A stretch of 64,000 nucleotides of DNA, from positions 124,001 to 188,000 of the forward strand of contig NZ_DALZYX010000004.1 of the NCBI RefSeq assembly GCF_031987975.1, in the 5' to 3' direction. Numbering within the stretch: the stretch's first letter is position 1; each line of letters opens with the position of its first letter. Source of the stretch: Pseudescherichia sp031987975 (GTDB lineage: Bacteria > Pseudomonadota > Gammaproteobacteria > Enterobacterales > Enterobacteriaceae). Below are positions 53,628 to 60,990 of this stretch, in pieces. A program made the position numbers and the translations under genes. Under the pieces are notes generated by a model, which saw nothing but the letters and a program-made list of their open reading frames with translations, ran no database searches and was not told the DNA's origin.

Positions 53628-56600
53628 TTAGGGTCGCTCTGCTGCCTTCAACCACTCGGCTACGCCTTCGACTCCTAATGAAAGCAACGTGTCTTGTACA
53701 GCCACAACCCGTTGTAGCATCGTGCCACTGTCTATATCTTCTATCTCTTCTGCTTCGGCAAAAAGACGGGTCATGAGTTGGGTCAGACTATTATCATGAT
53801 CATACAGGTATGTCTTCATCCGGTTAAAGTAAGCCAAATAGATTTCAGTTATGGCTAGTGCTTGCTCTGGATCTTGTTGTGAAATCGCGTTGAGCCATTC
53901 GTGAAACCTGAAAAACTCATGGTCCCCATTTCCATTATCGCGGTTCTTCTCAAATATTGAAAAACAGTGACCAATCAGTTCTGTTGGGACAGATAACACC
54001 CCTGTGTCAATATTAAAGATATTCTCCATCTGTCCTGCGACCTCAAGGGCATGAGGACCATCAGTAACTAAGCCCGAATTGATTCCTGCAAAACATTGCT
54101 CGCGATGTTGCCTCAAGTTCTCAACGTTTGTCCAAACATTAGCTGCTCCTCGCCAAGCATCTGTACTATCGAGAGTAACCAAACCCTGCAAAAAATCATT
54201 AAAATCAATATGATGACCTAATGCAGCTAACGCCGAAATACGCCCCCATACTTCAAGATCTTTACCGTTCCCCTCGGTGTAAAGGCGCGCAAGCAAAGGC
54301 CTCGCTATTTCAAAATGACTATAATAAGTATAATAGAGGCATGGCTCAGCAAGATGCCAAAGCCCCGCTCCCTCTTGTATGGCAAGGTGGAATAGCTCCC
54401 AACCTAGCTCGAAACGTTTGCTTTGCAAATATGGCAAACGTCGCAAGATCAAAGCACGAATAGCAGGATGAGGATCACTGGCAAAGCGACGCAGCGTAGG
54501 CTCTAGAAGTTTTGGAAATTCTCGGCCTTGTTCTTGAAAATTATTTGCCACAATCATCAGGGCATCAGTAATATCACCTTTCGTCATGTTGATTCCTAGA
54601 TTAACTAAATCCACGGAATCTCCCTCGATTGGATCAGACTCGTTGAGCCCTGCAAATCCTATTGCCAAAAATATTAGTCGCTCTGCTTCTTTTTCATCTT
54701 TTAAAACATTAGCACAGGCTTCGAGTGCTTTAGCCGCACAACGTTGGTTTTGCCATGTGGCCGGGTGTCTTTCCAGTTCATCTAAAATTCGGCTTGCCAA
54801 GGCAGGAGCGTCAGGCTCTTCAACGGGTAGCCACTCCACATGAGAATTCAGGTTGCCATAGCGGTAAGCAAGATATGTAGCTATCCCGTCCATAATATCT
54901 GCCCGAAAAACTTCGGGAATTTTAATCCAGTGTCCCGATAACAGCTTTAAGAAACGATTAGGATCGCGCGAGGAAGCCTCACGCAGTTGCCCACCGACTT
55001 CACGTTCACCACCGACTAAAAAATCATTCCAGTCCCGGCCCAAATGATCCTCATAATGTAATAATAATTGCAGAACTCCGCTGTCGCTGGTACTGAGGAA
55101 TATCTCATATGAAAATGGCGCTCCGACAATGCCGCTTTTTGAACGGATATGTGGCTGGCAAATCAACATCCCTGCTCTTTTTTCATAGTCATCAACTACT
55201 GCTTGAACTTCAGGTGAACGCAGATAGCAAGGAATTGGTGCTACCAGTTCCGCCTGAGCTCTTAGTCTCCATAAGCTCGACTCATCGGAAAGACATTCAC
55301 TTCGTATATCTAAAATAGAAAGCATAACAGCATCTTGTACTGATATGGGGAGGAGGCTAAAAGCTACCTTTATCAATTTACCTAGTTCATAAGAAAGTTC
55401 GAATTCAAAAATCTTCGGCTCGCATAGTATGCGTCCGATTAGACCAATGTTTTCCTCAGGCGAGGTAGTACACGCGTGTATCCCAAAGTAAAGCAATGCG
55501 CCTTCATTATTGAAACAAAGACGTTCACTGTTATGTTGCCACCAAGTTGAGTTTATTTTGGCGTGGTAAAGGATAGCATTCTCAACGGCATCAAGCAGAA
55601 TGTTCAGGCTACCTGCATGACTTATACCTCCTTGGCTATGTTCATATTTATATGAAGTTTCGCTCAGAAAACCATGCCGGTAGCCAGGCTGAATTTCACC
55701 ATATTGTGTTGCACGAATCCGGCTCCAATTCTCGATTGACTTAAGAGCTAAATCCAGCAAAGCGCAGTTTTTCTGCATACGCTGTCGGATAAAGTTGTCA
55801 TTTCGGTCACCGAATTCGTGGGGTCGACAACGTAGCTTGTTATTAAGTCTAAATTGCAGTAAATCTTCTTCGTCGATACCATCTGTTATATACTGCCAAA
55901 GTAAATCATCGGCTACGACATTTTGCGCAACACATTTAGCTACGACTCGGCCAAGGACGCTGTGTGAGGGTCGTGGCATATCAAGCAGCCGCTTAAGTAA
56001 AGGGGCAGCCAATGCTAAATTTTCTGGACTGGTTTGAGACAGATAAACCTCTAATTGATGCGTGATACTCTTACTATCAAACCAATCTAGTAACAACACA
56101 TCCATCCAGAATGATTGTACACCCGCATTATCTTCATTCTTCCATTGCGCAATGCGATGTACATGCCCTGCTAATCCCTCGATATCACGCGTAATTTTTA
56201 ATTGAGGAATCAAGTTCTTGAGCCAGAAATGATGCCACTCAATTGTGTTAGCTGAAAAATAAATGACCTGGAAAACATCGCGATGTTTTTCATGTAAGTC
56301 ACGTATCAATAACCAGTCTTCATCCTGAGGTAGTTGTTCAGCAAATGATTCTGCTACTAACCGTCTAATGTGAAAGGCAGCATTACCAGCCAATACTGCT
56401 CTAACTTGTTTTCTAAATTCCCGGCGTTCACCTAATGCTAGCTGTGCGACAAAACTGCGGATGCTGGGACGTACAAAAGGTACTGGCGATAAGTTGCGAA
56501 TAAACTCATTTAGAGTGATGCCACTACGCACGGCCCCGCTGATCACAAGGACATCCAACAAGGTTTGATGCCCGAACGTCAGCTTTCTATCTTGAGTTTC

Positions 56601-58202
56601 CTGCAACACATTAAGACTACATAATTTCCGTTGAATATCTTGAGAGGCAGTGAAACGCTGATATGGCACCGCCAGACTTCGCGAAAGCAGCATTTTTGAT
56701 GCAATATCTTCAATCGCCTGTATAGCCGCATCACCCAATTCACTATCGGCTCGCACAATGGTATCAAGGTAACGCTGTGCTAGTGCCTGACTGGTCACTA
56801 CGTTGAAACTGCCGTCTCGTTGGGCCAGCTCGACAAACAATGCTAGCTCGCGTGGGTTCCTTATGAGTTCGCACGTAACGGCATCAATAGTGGTGCTTTC
56901 TATCCCTAGCGTATCAAGCAATGGGACAATGTCAGCATTCCAGTCCAGTAGTTGACATTGCACCTCACAGTCCCATTGCCGTTCAGCAATTCTTCGATCG
57001 TAATGCCTATCGAAATCACGACAAGCGGTAACAATAGTAAGATTGGGAACTAATAGCAGGCGGTCGATCTGCGCAAGGAAATAGGTCAATACACGATGAT
57101 CGCGAGCGATGGAAAGTACATCTAAAGAGTCTATGACTACAATAACATGAGCATCATCAGCCAGACGGGCTGCTTTTTGTACCCACTGATCAGAAAGACC
57201 CATAGCCTGCCGTTGCTCTGGTGTCGCTAGATCGGCAAATTCACGTGACTGAATAAAAAATGGCACAATGCCAGTATTGGTGTTTGCCTGCTCTTCTAGT
57301 GCATCTTGCAACGTAAGCATTACGCAGGTTTTTCCTGATCCGGGTAAGCCTGTAAGCAATATCGATCTTTTTTTATCGCTAATCGCTGCAAGTATTTCAT
57401 CAACAACCGGATTAGCAATGCGTTGCCCTGCAATATCTCTTCGCCACGATCTGCCGATGGCAGAGGTATTAGAAAAAGAGTGACGAATCTCAGCAATATC
57501 CATTGGTGGAACCAATGATGCTCCAGCCTGCTGAATAATGCTTTTGAGATCTTCTTTGGACAAGCGATGTTGTACAGCAGTAGATAAGTTACCGCCCCCC
57601 AGACGCGCTCCGAGTAGATCAAGCCTGGTCCAGAGTGCGTAAAAAGCAGCGTCAGCATTAGTCGCTATGTTTCTTAAACGTTCGTATAACAATTCAACCA
57701 TACGATCCAGATCATCGCTGGTAAAAAAGCTTGTTCTAGACAAGAACTCAAATGTTGAAAGAGTTGGAGCCGTTTTCTTAATTTTTTTTGATAAAGTGTT
57801 ATCCAGTATCTGGTGCGCTTTCCCTAAACTTTTCTGGTAGCAATCTTCATCAGGTTGAGTGATACAATGCTCTTTCAGTTTTGCAAGCTCGCCAAAGTTG
57901 TTTCGGGAATAGAAGCGGACGCTTGCGTTCTGATTATTAGCTAATAAATCGGCGGTTTTATCAATTTCATCCCCTAGGTTAGCGGCTGACCAAGCACTGA
58001 AATCAGTTTGATTTTTTTTACATTGGCAGGCTATCAGAGTACCGTCTCTTTTGCCGATGACCACATCATCTACAGAATAGTTAACCGAATCAACTTCTAG
58101 CCATTGGTAGTCATCATCAGACAATACTTTTAATGCCCAATCAAATGCTACCAGCGTCTGGTATACGTCACCCCGATTGGAGCGTATGCCTGCGATGCTC
58201 AT
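53628..58202 (-). CDS. Avs-like nuclease-STAND/NACHT NTPase, candidate antiphage sensor
   Basis: This 1,524-residue protein looks like a bacterial STAND immune sensor. Residues 1-150 carry a PD-(D/E)XK-like core: Glu36, Asp45/46 in NYSVDDVVIG, and Gln60-x-Lys62 in LIACQCKKN, resembling DUF4297/Cap4-type nucleases. The ATPase follows, with Walker A GLPGSGKT at 285-292, Walker B VIVVIDSLD at 353-361 and CRDFD at 394-398. A winged-helix-like region spans about 500-600. The remaining 900 residues are alpha-helical repeats, the usual ligand-sensing part of Avs proteins. ATG 58202 has GGGAG eight bases upstream; ATG 58238 has none. The gene is AT-rich against its bcs neighbours. Antiphage function is inferred; the exact Avs class could not be set. 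Confidence 0.75.
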   Translation of the reverse strand: MSIAGIRSNRGDVYQTLVAFDWALKVLSDDDYQWLEVDSVNYSVDDVVIGKRDGTLIACQCKKNQTDFSAWSAANLGDEIDKTADLLANNQNASVRFYSRNNFGELAKLKEHCITQPDEDCYQKSLGKAHQILDNTLSKKIKKTAPTLSTFEFLSRTSFFTSDDLDRMVELLYERLRNIATNADAAFYALWTRLDLLGARLGGGNLSTAVQHRLSKEDLKSIIQQAGASLVPPMDIAEIRHSFSNTSAIGRSWRRDIAGQRIANPVVDEILAAISDKKRSILLTGLPGSGKTCVMLTLQDALEEQANTNTGIVPFFIQSREFADLATPEQRQAMGLSDQWVQKAARLADDAHVIVVIDSLDVLSIARDHRVLTYFLAQIDRLLLVPNLTIVTACRDFDRHYDRRIAERQWDCEVQCQLLDWNADIVPLLDTLGIESTTIDAVTCELIRNPRELALFVELAQRDGSFNVVTSQALAQRYLDTIVRADSELGDAAIQAIEDIASKMLLSRSLAVPYQRFTASQDIQRKLCSLNVLQETQDRKLTFGHQTLLDVLVISGAVRSGITLNEFIRNLSPVPFVRPSIRSFVAQLALGERREFRKQVRAVLAGNAAFHIRRLVAESFAEQLPQDEDWLLIRDLHEKHRDVFQVIYFSANTIEWHHFWLKNLIPQLKITRDIEGLAGHVHRIAQWKNEDNAGVQSFWMDVLLLDWFDSKSITHQLEVYLSQTSPENLALAAPLLKRLLDMPRPSHSVLGRVVAKCVAQNVVADDLLWQYITDGIDEEDLLQFRLNNKLRCRPHEFGDRNDNFIRQRMQKNCALLDLALKSIENWSRIRATQYGEIQPGYRHGFLSETSYKYEHSQGGISHAGSLNILLDAVENAILYHAKINSTWWQHNSERLCFNNEGALLYFGIHACTTSPEENIGLIGRILCEPKIFEFELSYELGKLIKVAFSLLPISVQDAVMLSILDIRSECLSDESSLWRLRAQAELVAPIPCYLRSPEVQAVVDDYEKRAGMLICQPHIRSKSGIVGAPFSYEIFLSTSDSGVLQLLLHYEDHLGRDWNDFLVGGEREVGGQLREASSRDPNRFLKLLSGHWIKIPEVFRADIMDGIATYLAYRYGNLNSHVEWLPVEEPDAPALASRILDELERHPATWQNQRCAAKALEACANVLKDEKEAERLIFLAIGFAGLNESDPIEGDSVDLVNLGINMTKGDITDALMIVANNFQEQGREFPKLLEPTLRRFASDPHPAIRALILRRLPYLQSKRFELGWELFHLAIQEGAGLWHLAEPCLYYTYYSHFEIARPLLARLYTEGNGKDLEVWGRISALAALGHHIDFNDFLQGLVTLDSTDAWRGAANVWTNVENLRQHREQCFAGINSGLVTDGPHALEVAGQMENIFNIDTGVLSVPTELIGHCFSIFEKNRDNGNGDHEFFRFHEWLNAISQQDPEQALAITEIYLAYFNRMKTYLYDHDNSLTQLMTRLFAEAEEIEDIDSGTMLQRVVAVQDTLLSLGVEGVAEWLKAAERP

Positions 58203-58398
58203 TGAATGTCTCCCATGGAGGTTAACTTTTAACTTCATCCAGACTAACGTCAGCTATGCATTCTGATGTAAACATGAGATGTTGCGTCAAGCCACCGACA
58301 GTCATATTATATTATTTCGAAGCGCATTTTTATTGCGCTAATATGGAATTTTCTCAGCCATGTACTCTCATGACTATTCTCCATAAAAACTGCTCTTC

Positions 58399-58428
58399 AT
58401 TATAGTGTCCCGTCATAGTCAACGTAAA
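58399..58428 (-). promoter_or_regulatory. Candidate promoter of the STAND NTPase gene
   Basis: On the minus strand TTTACG (58428-58423) and a perfect TATAAT (58404-58399) are 18 bp apart. The leader to the start at 58202 would be about 190 nt and includes a small AGCGCA/TGCGCT hairpin at 58321-58339. No gene is seen in this 233 bp gap. Confidence 0.4.
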
Positions 58429-58435
58429 GGCCACA

Positions 58436-58798
58436 TTAATCACTTTGCTTCAGACCAAGCACATTCCAGGTGTTGTCTATAATAAACTCATAACGATACT
58501 TAACGCCGTTAAGTTTATAAACCGTGTAATACTCATTACCCGGCTTTAAATTTATGTTAACGCATGTCTCAGGATAAGATAAATGCACAGGATAATAACC
58601 ACTATCTGTGAGGACGGTGTCTTTTCCTGATTCGTTAAGGCCTATATGGTAATCATTCAGCACATCACTTTTGTCAAAGCTATAGCATACTCTCTGGCTA
58701 TCTACTGATACGGCTCGCCATTTACCAATATCTATTCCGTTAGTGCCTGGACAGCCAGTGAGAGCAATGCAACACGATAATATTATTAAATTTTTCAT
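58436..58798 (-). CDS. Putative periplasmic lipoprotein, T6SS-immunity-like
   Basis: This 120-residue protein has a lipoprotein signal (MKNLIILSCCIALTGC, lipobox LTGC with Cys16) and a small beta-rich mature domain containing two further Cys (RVCYSF and ETCVNI). It resembles the family annotated as putative T6SS immunity periplasmic lipoproteins. Its ATG overlaps the stop of the metallopeptidase-like gene by 4 bp, the arrangement expected of an effector and its antidote. It would protect the periplasm. Family resemblance is from memory, so the immunity role is inference. Confidence 0.65.
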   Translation of the reverse strand: MKNLIILSCCIALTGCPGTNGIDIGKWRAVSVDSQRVCYSFDKSDVLNDYHIGLNESGKDTVLTDSGYYPVHLSYPETCVNINLKPGNEYYTVYKLNGVKYRYEFIIDNTWNVLGLKQSD

Positions 58799-59340
58799 GC
58801 TGGGAAATTCCCTAATACCTTCTTATACTTTGCTATTAAACTACTTACAGGCTCAGATGGATCGTAGTCTCTGTATTTGATATCGGCTGAACTATGGTAG
58901 AAACCATGGTGGGTCAACATCCAGTAGTCACTGACTATGCTCGCTTGTTGTTCTAAACCATAATCGCGTAAGCTTTTTTTATCAAGGCTGTAACTATAGT
59001 CTACAGCCCATGAGAATGCACCTCGGGTTCTTACCCACATCCCTCTTTGATGCTGCCAAACATGCATCATTTCATGGAGAAACATATGCTGGTAGTAAAC
59101 AACGGCCTTTGAAAAATCTCTTTGGTAGGTCCCCTCTCTAAACCACATTTCACCATTCGGACTCATAGCCTGTAAATCAGGTTGTAGATTAAAAGGTAAA
59201 TAACTCTCCCTATGAATCCACACTCGATTGTAATGAATACTACATCCATAAAGAGATAAGGCCAGATTTATCTCGCCAGGTCTTAATAATCTAACACCAC
59301 CAACTCTGATATCATTATTTTGTTTTGCTGTGTGCCACAT
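58795..59340 (-). CDS. HExxH metallopeptidase-like protein, probable T6SS-type effector
   Basis: This 181-residue protein has a zincin motif HEMMHVWQHQ near residue 91 (two His and a Glu), preceded by a RLLRPGEINLALSLYG segment and NRVWIHRESYLPF. This layout recalls the small Vgr/Rhs-associated proteins near T6SS loci. It has no signal peptide, as expected for an effector delivered by T6SS. The ribosome site AGGAGG is strong. The lipoprotein gene overlaps its stop codon. No hcp, vgrG or paar is in the window, so it is an orphan pair. Periplasmic peptidoglycan or protein as target is possible but not shown. Confidence 0.65.
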   Translation of the reverse strand: MWHTAKQNNDIRVGGVRLLRPGEINLALSLYGCSIHYNRVWIHRESYLPFNLQPDLQAMSPNGEMWFREGTYQRDFSKAVVYYQHMFLHEMMHVWQHQRGMWVRTRGAFSWAVDYSYSLDKKSLRDYGLEQQASIVSDYWMLTHHGFYHSSADIKYRDYDPSEPVSSLIAKYKKVLGNFPA

Positions 59341-59449
59341 AAACCCTCCTCGTGAAAAGGGTTAATATAGCACCGTTGAATCTTTAAACAATTATTTAGA
59401 TAATGCATATATTTTTAGATAATATTCATATGAATAATGAGTATTATTT

Positions 59450-59486
59450 TAAAGCCGGGTAAGCGCAATCGCCACCCGGCTTTTTT
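59450..59486. terminator. Bidirectional terminator of the second bcs operon
   Basis: AAAGCCGGGT and ACCCGGCTTTTTT form the stem around GCGCAATCGCC. It lies just downstream of bcsZ2 and marks the right edge of the cargo block. It is of the same hairpin family as at 53561. Confidence 0.8.
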
Positions 59487-59494
59487 ATTGCCTG

Positions 59495-60517
59495 CTACCG
59501 CTGCTCTGCCAGCCAGGCCAACATCTTCAGGCTCGCGGAGTAGTAGTCGTCCTGGGCGGTAATCTGCGGCTCGCCGTTTTTCACACCGAGGGTGAGATCC
59601 CGCACCGCCAGCTGCCCCTCGTTCATATTGTAGGGCGCGCCTTCGTTGGTGGTGACGTTGACCCAAGCCGGGGTCTGGCTGCGGCTGAACGTCTGCCACC
59701 AGCTGCGCCATGGCGTCAGCAGCGGGCTGTTTGGATCCTGCCAGGCGATATAGAGCGGAATACGTATTGCGTCGTAGCTCATGCGCGGCGGCCACTCTTT
59801 AGCGGGCTGCATCTTGCCATCGGCAGCCAGCGCCACCCAGTCGGTAGGCAGATTCGCCTTACCCCAGCCCATCTTGCCCGTCAGCGTCTGCGCGTCGCGG
59901 ATCAGATCCCGCCACACCGTCAGGTGGCTGCGATCGGCGAACGCCTGCCACGCCGGGAAGATGAAATAGGAGGGGTTGAGGTTCACGTAGCTGTTGAGGT
60001 TGAACCCGTTGGCACCCGGCAGCATAACGCGATAGCCCGCAAAGTTAATTACCGTGTGGCTCACCAGCGCTTTGGTGATGGCGTCAGAAGCAGCGCCGTA
60101 GCGCCCATCATGCCAGCGCGCATCGGCCTTCAGTAGCGCCCAGGCGATTAATGCGTCACCGTCAGAGGCGTCGTTTTTATCGGGGATCGGATCCGGCTCG
60201 ACCGGGTTATAGCGCCAGTAGAACAGTCCATTCTCTTTGTTTTTTAACGTCTTCTCCGTCCAGCTCCACATCTTGTCGAAGCTGGCGCGATCGTCATTGG
60301 CCACCGCCATCAGCATGGCAAAGCCCTGGCCTTCGGTGTGGGAGACGTTTTTATTGCCGGTATCAACGATACGCCCGTCCGGCATCAGAAAGCGGGATTT
60401 ATAGGTATCCCAGGCGGTACTCGCCTGAGCAAACGAGGCAGACAGCAGCCCCCCCAGAACAACCATTACGGCAACGACGCGCTTAACCATAGCTGGACTC
60501 ATTGTGGCTGGACTCAT
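59495..60517 (-). CDS. bcsZ: Second BcsZ-type GH8 endoglucanase (type I cellulose operon)
   Basis: A GH8 cellulase of 340 residues paralogous to the bcsZ at 42.8 kb but clearly diverged. It keeps the catalytic Glu in SHTEGQGFAMLMAV and Asp in SYDAIRIPLYIAW. A signal peptide ends around SFAQA (residue 32). The N-terminus begins MSPATMSPAMVKR because an 11-bp sequence ATGAGTCCAGC is repeated 15 bp apart; translation could start at any of three Met codons. The first ATG overlaps the bcsD stop by 4 bp. Last gene of the operon whose upstream genes leave the window. Confidence 0.93.
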   Translation of the reverse strand: MSPATMSPAMVKRVVAVMVVLGGLLSASFAQASTAWDTYKSRFLMPDGRIVDTGNKNVSHTEGQGFAMLMAVANDDRASFDKMWSWTEKTLKNKENGLFYWRYNPVEPDPIPDKNDASDGDALIAWALLKADARWHDGRYGAASDAITKALVSHTVINFAGYRVMLPGANGFNLNSYVNLNPSYFIFPAWQAFADRSHLTVWRDLIRDAQTLTGKMGWGKANLPTDWVALAADGKMQPAKEWPPRMSYDAIRIPLYIAWQDPNSPLLTPWRSWWQTFSRSQTPAWVNVTTNEGAPYNMNEGQLAVRDLTLGVKNGEPQITAQDDYYSASLKMLAWLAEQR

Positions 60518-60990
60518 TGTGAATTATGGTAACGGAACTGAACGTCGGAATGGGAAAACAGCCGCTCGCGCTGTACGGTGACGTGTGCTCCCCCGCCCTG
60601 CGCCTGCAACCAGCGGGCGTAGAGGCCCTCCAGTATCGCACAAAAGGCGTGGCACCAGCGCTGCCGATCGTCATCGCGCCCCAGCGGCAGCCCCTCGTGG
60701 CGCAGCAGCATGCCGTTCTCGTTGGCTACAATATCGATAAAGCCCCAGTTGAACTGGCGCAGCAGGGCATTGATATTCGCCTCCAGCTCCCCCACCGTCT
60801 CCGAGTCGGGCAGCGGAAAACGCTCGGCCATCGCCTCGCCCATCTGACGCAGGAAAGGCTGGCTGTCCGTCTGCCCCACGTTACGCACCATATTGTCGAT
60901 CATAATGGTCAGCAGATCGAACCAGCCCGCTGGCGTCTGCTGCTGCTGAAAGTAGCTCATCAGCGGTGAGTATTGACCGTTCTGGGTCAT
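60514..60990 (-). CDS. bcsD: BcsD, cellulose synthase subunit D
   Basis: BcsD (158 residues) forms a periplasmic or cytoplasmic octameric ring that aligns glucan chains in type I cellulose synthases such as that of Komagataeibacter (AxCeSD). The MRNVGQTDSQPFLRQMGEAMAERFPL-like core is here seen as VGQTDSQPFLRQMGEAMAE, with the family block ELEANINALLRQFNWGFIDI. The ribosome site AGGAGG is perfect. The start overlaps the bcsC2 stop (TGATG) and the end overlaps bcsZ2. Its presence shows the second locus is type I, unlike the bcsEFG type at 39-53 kb. Confidence 0.93.
   Translation of the reverse strand: MTQNGQYSPLMSYFQQQQTPAGWFDLLTIMIDNMVRNVGQTDSQPFLRQMGEAMAERFPLPDSETVGELEANINALLRQFNWGFIDIVANENGMLLRHEGLPLGRDDDRQRWCHAFCAILEGLYARWLQAQGGGAHVTVQRERLFSHSDVQFRYHNSQ

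Noticed and set aside
53601..59449. Complete T6SS, prophage or integrative element
   Set aside because: No hcp, vgrG, paar, integrase, transposase or attachment repeats are visible; only three cargo genes.
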